Below are positions 57,043-64,000 of a DNA stretch of 64,000 nucleotides, in pieces; the first letter of the stretch is position 1, and each line of letters opens with the position of its first letter. The translations under genes and the position numbers were made by a program. The stretch spans positions 124,001 through 188,000 of the forward strand of contig NZ_CP085839.1 in the NCBI RefSeq assembly GCF_020715565.1. Reading direction: 5' to 3'. Under the pieces are notes generated by a model that saw nothing but the letters and a program-made list of their open reading frames with translations, searched no databases and was not told where the DNA came from. The stretch is from Nocardioides sp. Kera G14. GTDB lineage: Bacteria > Actinomycetota > Actinomycetes > Propionibacteriales > Nocardioidaceae.

Positions 57043-58631
57043 CACACACGCAACCCGCTCCGGACGATCGCCGCCCGGGCGAGCTCAACGCGCGCGAGCT
57101 CGCCCGCTGGTCGTGGCGCCAGCTCACGTCGATGCGCACGGCCCTGATCCTGCTGCTCCTGCTGGCCCTGGCCGCCGTACCCGGTTCGCTCATCCCGCAG
57201 TCCGGCGTCGACTCGCTCAAGACCTCCCAGTGGCAGGAGGCGCACACGCACCTCACGCCGATCTACAAGCGGCTCGGGCTCTTCGACGTCTACTCCTCGC
57301 CGTGGTTCGGCGCGATCTACATCCTGTTGATGATCAGCCTGATCGGCTGCATCATCCCGCGGCTCTTCGTCTACTGGCGGGGGCTTCGCGCCCAGCCTCC
57401 CGTCGCGCCACGGCACCTGACGCGGATGGCCGACTCGTCGTCGTACGTCACGACGGAGGTGCCCGCGGACGTGCTCGACCGCGCTCGCGTGGTCCTGCGG
57501 AAGAAGCGCTACCGGCTCCGACGCGACGCCGAGGACTATGTCTCGGCCGAGAAGGGCTACCTCCGCGAGGCCGGCAACCTGCTCTTCCACCTCTCGGTGA
57601 TCCTCGTGCTGGTGGGCTTCGCGATGGGCTCGCTGCTGGGCTACAAGGGCGGTGTGATCGTCGTGGTCGGCAAGGACTACGGCTTCTCCAACACCCCGCA
57701 GCAGTACGACGACCTCGACCCCGGCTCGCTCTTCGACTCGTCCCGGATGGACCCGTTCACGTTCCACATCGACAAGTTCGACGTCGACTGGCTCACCAGC
57801 GGGCCGCGCAAGGGGATGGCCCGCGCCTTCGACTCGAAGCTCTCCTACTGCCCGCAGTCGAGCTGCACGGCGGCGGAGGAGAAGAGCTACAACCTGCGGG
57901 TCAACCACCCCCTGACGATCGGGTCGACCGAGCTCTTCCTCATCGGCCACGGCTATGCGCCGGAGATCACGATCCGCGACGCCAAGGGCAAGATCCTCTT
58001 CACCGGGCCGCAGGTCTTCCTGCCGGAGAACGCCACGTTCTTCTCCTTCGGTGTCGTGAAGGGGAGCAACACCCCGAACGTGAAGGACCAGATCGGCCTG
58101 CAGGGCGTCTTCTACCCGACGTTCATCATGGACGACGCCGGCAATCCCACGACGCTGATGGGCAACGACCTCAACCCGCTGATCTCCATGCAGGTCTGGG
58201 CTGGTGACCTCAACCTCGACGCCGGACCGCAGTCGGTCTACTCCCTCGACACCTCCAAGTCGAAGCAGGTCATGACCACCGATCCGACCACCGGCAAGGC
58301 GAAGCCGCTGCGCCTGGACATGCAGGTCGGACAGACGGTCACGCTTCCCAACGGTCTCGGTTCCGTCAGCTTCGACGGTGTCGTGCGCTGGAACAAGATC
58401 CAGATCAGCCAGCAGCCCGGCAAGTACCTCGCACTCGGCGGCGTCCTGCTCTGCCTGCTGGGGCTGCTCGGGTCGCTCTTCATCCGTCCCCGCCGGCTCT
58501 GGGTTCGCGCCACCGCGTCCGAGGAGGGCACACTGGTCGAGATCGCCGGGCTCGATCGGTCCGGTGGTGACGACACCGCCGCCGTCATCTCCGATCTCGT
58601 CTCCCGGCTGCAGCAGAAGGAGCAGGCATGA
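57039..58631 (+). CDS. resB: Cytochrome c biogenesis protein ResB
   Basis: ResB forms, with CcsB/ResC, the System II haem-lyase complex that attaches haem to cytochrome c. The 530 residues show a short N-terminal region, about three helices (LTSMRTALILLLLLALAAVPGSLIPQ; YSSPWFGAIYILLMISLIGCIIPRL), a large extracytoplasmic domain and a final helix (LALGGVLLCLLGLLGSLF). GTG 57039 overlaps the ccdA stop. Confidence 0.94.
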   Translation: MTHTQPAPDDRRPGELNARELARWSWRQLTSMRTALILLLLLALAAVPGSLIPQSGVDSLKTSQWQEAHTHLTPIYKRLGLFDVYSSPWFGAIYILLMISLIGCIIPRLFVYWRGLRAQPPVAPRHLTRMADSSSYVTTEVPADVLDRARVVLRKKRYRLRRDAEDYVSAEKGYLREAGNLLFHLSVILVLVGFAMGSLLGYKGGVIVVVGKDYGFSNTPQQYDDLDPGSLFDSSRMDPFTFHIDKFDVDWLTSGPRKGMARAFDSKLSYCPQSSCTAAEEKSYNLRVNHPLTIGSTELFLIGHGYAPEITIRDAKGKILFTGPQVFLPENATFFSFGVVKGSNTPNVKDQIGLQGVFYPTFIMDDAGNPTTLMGNDLNPLISMQVWAGDLNLDAGPQSVYSLDTSKSKQVMTTDPTTGKAKPLRLDMQVGQTVTLPNGLGSVSFDGVVRWNKIQISQQPGKYLALGGVLLCLLGLLGSLFIRPRRLWVRATASEEGTLVEIAGLDRSGGDDTAAVISDLVSRLQQKEQA

Positions 58632-59650
58632 CCTCCCCCCAGTGGGACTCACTCTCGAGCCACGCGATCGGCGCGGCCGGTGTCCTCTACTTCCTCGCCC
58701 TGCTCTGCCATCTCGCCGAGTGGGCCGCCCTCGCCGGCACCCGGTCGCAGGCCGTACGTCGCGAGCTCGTCACTCCCGACGGGTCGGCTGCCGCGGGCGG
58801 CGTCACCTGGGTCGACGGGGAGGCCGCGCGTGACGAGAAGCGCGAGTTCCGCCGTGAGTTCTCCGCGCGACTCGGCATCCTGTTGACCGTCCTCGCGGTG
58901 CTGGTGCACCTGGCGGCGCTGGTCTCGCGCGGCATGGCCGCCGACCCGCACCGCGTGCCGTGGGGCAACATGTACGAGTTCACGATGTCGGGCACGTTCG
59001 TCGTGGCCGCGGCCTACGTGCTGCTCTACCGCCGCCTCACCCTCGCCTGGATGGCGCCGCTGGTCCTGACCTTCGTGCTGGTGGTCCTCATGGTCGGTGG
59101 CATCTGGCTCTACGAGCCGGTCGCTCCGCTGACCGAGGCGCTCAACTCCTACTGGCTCGTGATCCACGTCGTCTCCGCGATCCTCGCGACCGGCGCCTTC
59201 ACCCTTGGTGGCATGGCCTCGGCGGTGTACCTCGTGAAGCGTCGCGTCGGCTCCCGCGAGGTGAAGGGCTTCTGGGGCGGCTGGCTCTCCCGCGTCCCGG
59301 AGCTCCCGGTGCTCGACCGCGTGGCCTACCGGATCCACGCCTTCGCCTTCCCCGTCTGGACGTTCGCGGTCCTGATCACGGGACCGATCTGGGCGCACCA
59401 GGCCTGGTCGTCGTACTGGAACTGGGATCCCAAGGAGGTGTGGGCGTTCATCACGTGGGTCGTCTACGCCGGTTACCTCCACGCCCGCGCTACCGCGGGT
59501 TGGAAGGGCCGCAACGCCGCGATCCTCGCGCTCGTCGGTGTCGCCACGCTGTGGTTCAACTTCATCGGCATCAACTACTTCAGCTCGACGTCGCAGCACT
59601 CGTACGCCTTGCCAGCGACGAGCCATGTCGCCGGAAAGGCAGCGCTGTGA
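58628..59650 (+). CDS. ccsB: Cytochrome c biogenesis protein CcsB (ResC type)
   Basis: CcsB carries haem across the membrane with ResB. The 340-residue protein has about eight helices and the haem-handling WWD-type motif, here read as WSSYWNWDPKEVWAFITWVVYAGYLH (about 258-283), flanked by conserved His residues. It starts within the resB stop. A small DUF4229 gene overlaps its own stop (GTGA). Confidence 0.94.
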   Translation: MTSPQWDSLSSHAIGAAGVLYFLALLCHLAEWAALAGTRSQAVRRELVTPDGSAAAGGVTWVDGEAARDEKREFRREFSARLGILLTVLAVLVHLAALVSRGMAADPHRVPWGNMYEFTMSGTFVVAAAYVLLYRRLTLAWMAPLVLTFVLVVLMVGGIWLYEPVAPLTEALNSYWLVIHVVSAILATGAFTLGGMASAVYLVKRRVGSREVKGFWGGWLSRVPELPVLDRVAYRIHAFAFPVWTFAVLITGPIWAHQAWSSYWNWDPKEVWAFITWVVYAGYLHARATAGWKGRNAAILALVGVATLWFNFIGINYFSSTSQHSYALPATSHVAGKAAL

Positions 59651-59901
59651 AGGAATTCGCCCTCTACACGGTGATGCGTCTCGCCGTCTTCCTCGCTTCG
59701 TTCGCGATCGTCGCGGGTCTCTGGGCGATCTTCAACCACGGCAGTGTCCCGTGGCTTCCCGCCGTGGTGATCGCCGCGATCGTGTCGATGATCGTCTCCG
59801 TCCCTCTGCTCAACCGCCAGCGCCAGGAGTTCGCCGCCAAGGTCGGTGCCCGTGCCGAGGCCGCCCTCGAGCGGGCCCGCACCCGCGAGGACACCGAATA
59901 G
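59647..59901 (+). CDS. DUF4229 small membrane protein
   Basis: The 84 residues hold two membrane helices (about 6-28 and 35-55) and a charged C-terminal tail (QEFAAKVGARAEAALERARTRED). It fits the DUF4229 family, whose function is unknown. GTG 59647 overlaps the ccsB stop, so it belongs to the cytochrome c maturation operon, where it might help assembly; that is inference. The 22-bp repeat cluster B follows its stop. Confidence 0.8.
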   Translation: MKEFALYTVMRLAVFLASFAIVAGLWAIFNHGSVPWLPAVVIAAIVSMIVSVPLLNRQRQEFAAKVGARAEAALERARTREDTE

Positions 59902-59917
59902 GCAGTCCCGCACCGCC

Positions 59918-59976
59918 GAATCCGGGGTTTCCTACCCTCGAGTCCGGGGTTTCCTCATGCCCAGTCCGGGGTCAGG
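59918..59976 (+). repeat. 22-bp repeat cluster B between DUF4229 and menA
   Basis: Three copies start at 59918 (GAATCCGGGGTTTCCT), 59940 (GAGTCCGGGGTTTCCT) and 59962 (a partial AGTCCGGGGT), each exactly 22 nt apart. The third overlaps the menA stop codon. These are the best-conserved copies in the window; the copy at 59940 is identical to the one inside menD. Confidence 0.85.
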
Positions 59977-60844
59977 CCAGCACCAGCGGTACGGCGACCA
60001 GAACCGCCCAGGCCAGCGTGGCCTTGCCGGTCGCACCCAGAGCCGGGATGAGCGCCGGCCCGACCGCACCGCCGAGCACCGCACGCAGAGCGGGCCGAGC
60101 GACCACGGTGAAGAGCAGCGCGACCAGCACCCACCAGGTGGTGGCCGCGGCGAGCGGCACGACGGCGACCGCGGCCACCGCGATCAGCCCGGCGTAGAGC
60201 AGTCGGGTGCTGTGGTCCCCGAGGATCACGGCGAGGGTGCGCTTGCCACTGGCAGTGTCGGTCGGGATGTCGCGGAGGTTGTTCGTCAGGTTGATCGCGC
60301 AGATGATCGCGCCGAGGGCGACTGCGATCACGAGCGCTGTCCAGGACCACGCCTCGGCCTGGACGTCATAGGTGCCGATCACGGCGACCAGTCCGAAGAA
60401 GACGAAGACGGCGACCTCGCCCAAGCCCGCGTAGCCGTATGGCTTGGAGCCGCCGGTGTAGAACCATGCGGCGAGCATGCAGGCGAGACCGACGGCCACC
60501 AGCCACCACGCGGTGGTCGCGGCGAGCACCAGTCCGGCCACACCGGCGACACCCAGCGCGAGGAAGGCCGCGCGCTTGACGGCGTTCGGCGTTGCAAGTC
60601 GGGTGGCCGTCAGTCGGAGTGGTCCGACCCGCTCGTCGTCCGTCCCACGGATCCCGTCGGAGTAGTCGTTGGCGTAGTTGACCCCCACCTGCAGCGCGAG
60701 GGCCACGACGAGGGCGAGCAGCGCCTTCCACCACACCAGTTCGTCGTCGTACGTCGCCAGGGCGGTGCCGGCAATGACGGGACTCAGCGCTGCCGGGAGG
60801 GTGCGCGGACGTGCGCCTTCGATCCACTGCGAGGGGGTTGCCAC
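59972..60844 (-). CDS. menA: 1,4-dihydroxy-2-naphthoate polyprenyltransferase
   Basis: MenA attaches the polyprenyl chain to 1,4-dihydroxy-2-naphthoate, giving demethylmenaquinone. The 290-residue UbiA-family protein has about nine helices and two Asp-rich motifs: NYANDYSDGIRGTDD (about 55-69) and NLTNNLRDIPTDTASGKRT (about 185-203), which bind Mg-pyrophosphate. It begins at GTG 60844, divergent from menE by 85 nt that include repeat cluster C. Confidence 0.94.
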   Translation of the reverse strand: MATPSQWIEGARPRTLPAALSPVIAGTALATYDDELVWWKALLALVVALALQVGVNYANDYSDGIRGTDDERVGPLRLTATRLATPNAVKRAAFLALGVAGVAGLVLAATTAWWLVAVGLACMLAAWFYTGGSKPYGYAGLGEVAVFVFFGLVAVIGTYDVQAEAWSWTALVIAVALGAIICAINLTNNLRDIPTDTASGKRTLAVILGDHSTRLLYAGLIAVAAVAVVPLAAATTWWVLVALLFTVVARPALRAVLGGAVGPALIPALGATGKATLAWAVLVAVPLVLA

Positions 60845-60873
60845 GAGGGTTCATTCAACACCTCGGGGACGCG

Positions 60874-60906
60874 AGCCCCGATTCGACCGCAGGAAAGCCG
60901 GAACTC
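60874..60906 (-). repeat. 22-bp repeat cluster C between menA and menE
   Basis: On the minus strand copies begin at 60906 (GAGTTCCGGCTTTCCT) and 60884 (GAATCGGGGCT, partial), 22 nt apart. They fill most of the divergent control region and end 11 nt before the menE -10. Confidence 0.75.
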
Positions 60907-60916
60907 GACCTCCGGA

Positions 60917-60922
60917 TACGGT
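60917..60922 (+). promoter_or_regulatory. -10 hexamer TACGGT, leaderless menE start
   Basis: TACGGT ends 7 nt before ATG 60930, driving menE-menC-menD. Confidence 0.6.
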
Positions 60923-60929
60923 GAGTCAC

Positions 60930-62045
60930 ATGGATAACGCCAGCCCCACCGCCTCGGAGGTGGTCGGGCGCGTGGAGGCGTGGTTGGCGGTCGACGGTGA
61001 GCCCGAGCCGTGGGTGGTCGAGACGTCCGGATCGACGGGCACGCCTAAGCAGGTGCTGCTCTCTCGGCGTGCGGTCCGGGCCTCGGCCGCGCTCTCGGCC
61101 GCGCGTCTGGGCGGCTCCGGCCGCTGGATCCTGGCGCTGCCGCCGTCGTACGTCGCCGGGCTGAACGTCATTGCCCGCTCACTGCTGGCCGGGTCGGCCC
61201 CCGTCATCCTCGGCGACCGCGACTTCGGGGAGGCAGTGCGCGAGGCCGGGCCTGGGGCGTTCCTCTCGGTGGTGCCGACGCAGCTCGCCCGTCTGCTCCC
61301 CTCGCACCCGCGGGAGCTCGCGACGCTGCACACCGTGCTGCTCGGCGGCGGGCCGATCGACCCTGCCCTGCGGGTCCGCGCAGCCGATGTCGGCGTCAAC
61401 GTGGTGGCGACCTACGGCTCGGCAGAGACCTGCGGTGGCTGCGTCTATGACGGGGTACCCCTCGACGAGGTCTCCGTCGCCATCGCCGACGACGGCCGGG
61501 TGCGCATCTCCGGGCCCACGCTGGCCGACGGCTACTCCGACCCGGCATTGACGGCCGAGTCCTTCGTCGACGGCTGGTTCCTCACCTCGGACGCGGGCCG
61601 GGTCGAGGACGGGCGGCTGCAGGTGTTCGGGCGGATCGACGACATGGTCATCACCGGCGGCGTGAACGTCCCGGCTCCCGCCGTCGCCGCCCGCCTCCGC
61701 CAGCATCCCGAGGTCGCCGAGGCCGAGGTGCTCGGTGTCCCCGATGAGGAGTGGGGCAACCGCCTCGTCGCCTTCGTCACCCTCGCCGAATCCGGCCTTT
61801 CCTCCCGCCGAATCGGGGCTTTCCTGACGCCGAGTCCGGAGTTCCTCTCCGAGATCCGCGACTGGGTCGCGGCCGAGCGTCCGCGATCGTGGGCACCGCG
61901 GCAGGTCGTCGTACTCCCTGAGATTCCGTTGCTCCCCAACGGCAAGATCGACCGCCAGCGGCTCAAGGCCCTGGTCGAGTCAGGAAACCCCCAACTCGTC
62001 GCAGGAGAGCCCGGACTCGGCCGCAGGGGAGGCGGGATTCGGTGA
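60930..62045 (+). CDS. menE: O-succinylbenzoate-CoA ligase
   Basis: MenE activates o-succinylbenzoate with ATP and CoA. The 371-residue ANL-superfamily protein has the P-loop ETSGSTGTPKQVLLS (about 30-44), the YGSAETCGG motif, DGWFLTSDAGRVEDGRLQVFGRIDDMVITGG and the catalytic Lys in PLLPNGKIDRQRL (about 335-347). Two stretches are made of the 22-bp repeat: residues about 287-307 and the last 20 residues (351-371), both outside the core. It overlaps menC by 4 nt. Confidence 0.93.
   Translation: MDNASPTASEVVGRVEAWLAVDGEPEPWVVETSGSTGTPKQVLLSRRAVRASAALSAARLGGSGRWILALPPSYVAGLNVIARSLLAGSAPVILGDRDFGEAVREAGPGAFLSVVPTQLARLLPSHPRELATLHTVLLGGGPIDPALRVRAADVGVNVVATYGSAETCGGCVYDGVPLDEVSVAIADDGRVRISGPTLADGYSDPALTAESFVDGWFLTSDAGRVEDGRLQVFGRIDDMVITGGVNVPAPAVAARLRQHPEVAEAEVLGVPDEEWGNRLVAFVTLAESGLSSRRIGAFLTPSPEFLSEIRDWVAAERPRSWAPRQVVVLPEIPLLPNGKIDRQRLKALVESGNPQLVAGEPGLGRRGGGIR
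61788..61847 (+). repeat. 22-bp repeat cluster D inside menE
   Basis: Copies start at 61788 (GAATCCGGCCTTTCCT), 61810 (GAATCGGGGCTTTCCT) and 61832 (GAGTCCGGAGTTCCTC), spaced exactly 22 nt. Three units make 66 nt, which keeps the reading frame although each unit is read in a different frame. Confidence 0.82.
61982..62040 (-). repeat. 22-bp repeat cluster E at the menE/menC junction
   Basis: On the minus strand copies begin at 62040 (GAATCCCGCCTCCCCT), 62018 (GAGTCCGGGCTCTCCT) and 61997 (GAGTTGGGGGTTTCCT), spaced 22 and 21 nt. They encode the menE C-terminus and end 1 nt before the menC GTG. Confidence 0.78.
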
Positions 62046-62977
62046 ACGTCTTCTCGATCGCGATGCGGACGAGATTTCGGGGCATCACGGTGCGCGAGGG
62101 TGTCCTGATCCGCGGTGAGGTGGGCTGGGGGGAGTGGAGCCCGTTCCTGGACTACACCGACCCGGCCGAGGTTCGGCCCTGGCTGGCCGCGGCCAAGGAG
62201 AGTGCGGTCCTCGGCTGGCCGACGCCGTTGCGTGACAGGGTCCCGGTCAACGTGACCGTCCCGGTCGTCCCGCCTGAGAAGGCGCAGGAGATCGTCCGCA
62301 ACGGCGGCTGCCGCACGGCCAAGGTCAAGGTCGGCGAGTCGACGCTCGCCGAGGACCAGGCCCGCCTGGAGGCGGTGCGGGACGCGCTCGGCCCCGACGG
62401 CCGGATCAGGATCGACGTCAACGGACTGTGGGACGTCGACCATGCGGTCGAGGCCATCGGACTTCTCGACCGCGCCGCCGGCGGCCTCGAATATGTCGAG
62501 CAGCCCGTCGCCTCGGTCGAGGACCTCGCCGTCGTACGCCGACGAGTCGACGTCCCGATCGCCGCTGATGAGTCCATCCGGCGGGCCGAGGACCCCTATC
62601 GGGTCAAGGCCCTGGAGGCCGCCGACATCGCGGTCCTCAAGGTCCAGCCGCTGGGAGGAGTGCGGGCGTGCCTCGAGATCGCCGAGCGGATCGGCCTGCC
62701 CGTCGTGGTCTCCAGCGCGCTGGAGACCAGTGTCGGGATCGCGGCCGGCGTCGCCCTGGCGGCAGCGCTCCCGGAGCTGCCCCACGCCTGCGGGCTCGCG
62801 ACCGTCCAGCTGCTGACGGACGACGTCGTCGTGGAGCCGTTGCTGCCGGTCGACGGGTTCCTCCGGGTCACGCATCCTGTCGTCGACGAGGTCGCCCTCG
62901 AGCGCCTCGCCGCCACGCCCGACCGCGTCGCGCATTGGAAGGCCCGCCGCCTCGCGGTGGATGATCTTGGGTCGTGA
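62042..62977 (+). CDS. menC: O-succinylbenzoate synthase
   Basis: MenC dehydrates SHCHC to o-succinylbenzoate. The 311-residue enolase-superfamily protein has the catalytic lysine pair region TAKVKVGES (about 95-103), Mg ligands in RIDVNGLWD, EYVEQPV and IAADESIR, and the second lysine in VLKVQPLGG. GTG 62042 overlaps the menE stop; its ribosome site falls inside repeat cluster E. menD starts inside its stop. Confidence 0.94.
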   Translation: MNVFSIAMRTRFRGITVREGVLIRGEVGWGEWSPFLDYTDPAEVRPWLAAAKESAVLGWPTPLRDRVPVNVTVPVVPPEKAQEIVRNGGCRTAKVKVGESTLAEDQARLEAVRDALGPDGRIRIDVNGLWDVDHAVEAIGLLDRAAGGLEYVEQPVASVEDLAVVRRRVDVPIAADESIRRAEDPYRVKALEAADIAVLKVQPLGGVRACLEIAERIGLPVVVSSALETSVGIAAGVALAAALPELPHACGLATVQLLTDDVVVEPLLPVDGFLRVTHPVVDEVALERLAATPDRVAHWKARRLAVDDLGS

Positions 62978-64000
62978 ACCCCTCCACTGAGCTGGCCCGC
63001 GCGGTCGTGACGGCCCTCATCGAGGCCGGCGTCCGCGAGGTCGTGCTCGCCCCGGGTTCGCGCAACGCCCCCCTCTCGTACGCCGTCCACGACGCCGACG
63101 CCGCCGGACTGATCCGCCTCCACGTCCGGGTGGACGAGCGCAGCGCCGCCTTCCTCGCACTCGGCCTCACCAAGACCGGCAGCCGTGCGGCCGTCATGTG
63201 CACGAGCGGCACCGCCGTCACCAACCTCCACCCCGCACTGCTCGAGGCCGCACACGCCGGGGTCGCCCTGGTGGCGGTCACGGCCGATCGACCGGCGCGG
63301 CTGCGGGGGACTGATGCCAACCAGACGACCGACCAGGTCGGCGTCTTCGGTCCGCTGATCCCGACCGACGACCTCGCGTCCGCTGTCGACGTGGACAGTA
63401 CGCCGGTCTGGGAGGCGACCGGCCCGACCCACTGGAACGTCCAGTTCGACGAGCCGCTCCTGCCCGAGGACGTCGACGAGGTCTGGACCTCGACGGCCTC
63501 CCCGCGACCCGCGCATCAGTGGCCGACGCCGCGGATCCTGGAGTCCATCGACGCCGGCCTTGGCTCGCCCCGGACGGTCGTCGTGGCCGGCGATGACGCC
63601 GGCCCCGCCGCCCGCCGACTCGCCGAGGCCGCCGGCTGGCCGCTCCTCGCCGAGCCCTCGAGCGGTTCGCGCACAGGAGCCCACGCCCTCCGGGCCTACC
63701 GCCTCCTGCTCGCCGACGACAGTCTCCGCAAGGGCATCGAGCGGGTCGTCGTCTACGGCCACCCCACGTTGTCGCGCCCGGTCTCGCGCCTCCTGTCGGA
63801 CCGGAGTGTCGAGGTCTGGGCGGAGGCCCGGCGTACGGCATGGGGCGAGCGGTCCTTCCCCGTCGCCCGCACCTTCCGGACCGAGCTCCAGGTGAACCCA
63901 GTCCCCGACTCGCCCTCAGGAAACCCCGGACTCGAGTGGCTGGCCGAGTGGCAGGCCGCCGACCGGGCTGTCTCCCGCCAGCTCGACGCCCTCCTCGCCG
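62974..64000 (+). CDS. menD: SEPHCHC synthase, 5' part (runs off the window)
   Basis: MenD is a thiamine-diphosphate enzyme that joins isochorismate with 2-oxoglutarate. About 342 residues are in view, starting at GTG 62974 within the menC stop. The N-terminal ThDP-binding domain shows VVLAPGSRNAPLSYAV, RVDERSAAFLALGLTKTG, VMCTSGTAVTNLHPALLEA and TADRPARLRGTDANQTTDQ. Residues about 309-320 are encoded by a copy of the 22-bp repeat in a loop before WLAEWQAADRAV. The C-terminal half lies beyond the window. Confidence 0.94.
   Translation, partial: MNPSTELARAVVTALIEAGVREVVLAPGSRNAPLSYAVHDADAAGLIRLHVRVDERSAAFLALGLTKTGSRAAVMCTSGTAVTNLHPALLEAAHAGVALVAVTADRPARLRGTDANQTTDQVGVFGPLIPTDDLASAVDVDSTPVWEATGPTHWNVQFDEPLLPEDVDEVWTSTASPRPAHQWPTPRILESIDAGLGSPRTVVVAGDDAGPAARRLAEAAGWPLLAEPSSGSRTGAHALRAYRLLLADDSLRKGIERVVVYGHPTLSRPVSRLLSDRSVEVWAEARRTAWGERSFPVARTFRTELQVNPVPDSPSGNPGLEWLAEWQAADRAVSRQLDALLA
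63900..63933 (-). repeat. 22-bp repeat cluster F inside menD
   Basis: On the minus strand the copy from 63933 (GAGTCCGGGGTTTCCT) is identical over 16 bases to the intergenic copy at 59940; with flanking CTC the identity is 19 bases. A degenerate second copy begins 22 nt further at 63911. Confidence 0.78.

Noticed and set aside
59936..59955. Resemblance of TCGAGTCCGGGG to a tRNA T-arm
   Set aside because: No acceptor stem, D-arm or anticodon stem can be folded upstream; the match comes from the repeat core.
59918..63933. CRISPR-like interpretation of the 22-bp repeats
   Set aside because: Only 6 nt separate the cores, clusters have two or three units, they sit on both strands and inside genes, and no cas gene is present.

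Overview
The window is chromosomal DNA from a high-GC Gram-positive actinomycete. The marks are GTG and TTG starts, Lsr2, two-copy-Clp_N ClpC, DisA next to RadA, the 33-residue ribosomal protein bS22, Rex in front of hemACDB, and a menaquinone pathway. Gene order follows three blocks that I recall from Mycobacterium tuberculosis: dacB-ppa-tilS-hpt-ftsH-fol-panC-coaX-lsr2-clpC-mutY-disA-radA; ppx-proC-HTH-bS22-SDR-acyltransferase-hemACDB; and hemL-resA-ccdA-resB-ccsB-menA. There are no mycolic-acid genes, and a BldN-like sigma factor sits next to a DUF5667 protein. A Nocardioidaceae or related Propionibacteriales host is my best guess; that is inference, not proof.

Layout. 0-6 kb: a TPP riboswitch drives thiamine-uptake genes thiB-thiP (no thiQ follows), then a PAP2-family membrane protein and an acyl-CoA oxidase-like protein. 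6-17.8 kb: dacB, ppa, a DUF2342 metalloprotease, tilS, hpt, ftsH, the folate genes folE and folP-folB-folK with DUF3180, and an orphan chemoreceptor on the other strand. 17.8-24 kb: DUF2520 reductase-panC, nadB-nadC and coaX (pantothenate/CoA and NAD synthesis; panD is absent here), then lsr2. 24-31 kb: clpC, mutY, a secreted Cys protein, disA, radA. 31-36 kb: LacI-type regulator, methyltransferase, VOC protein, Cys-rich protein, PPOX protein, Ppx/GppA protein. 36-43 kb: isomerase, two-gene ABC exporter, proC, acuC-like gene, HTH protein, bS22, SDR, acyltransferase. 43-52 kb: BldN-like sigma and RsbN-like partner, HAD phosphatase, glutaredoxin, rex-hemA-hemC-hemD-hemB. 52-60 kb: lytic transglycosylase, hemL, phosphatase, and the System II cytochrome c maturation set resA-ccdA-resB-ccsB. 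60-64 kb: menA, then menE-menC-menD (menD runs off the end). Heme, cytochrome c and menaquinone genes together build the respiratory chain.

Three signals stand out. (1) A 22-bp-period repeat family (core GARTCCGGGGTTTCCT) occurs in five clusters between 59.9 and 63.9 kb plus one copy at 5.9 kb, in spacers and inside menE and menD. (2) Two promoters of the form C(G/A)TAAC-N17-CGTTGA lie in front of the DUF5667 gene and the lytic transglycosylase gene, matching what I recall of the BldN consensus; the BldN-like sigma gene is 8 kb or less away. (3) About 17 genes have a TANNNT hexamer ending 6-8 nt before the start codon with no leader, which implies leaderless mRNAs on a large scale. clpC also carries a ClgR-type box, a SigR-type promoter and a 16-bp hairpin, and rex has an imperfect Rex operator.

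No rRNA, tRNA, insertion sequence, CRISPR array, prophage or replication origin was seen. No gene-free stretch exceeds 300 bases.
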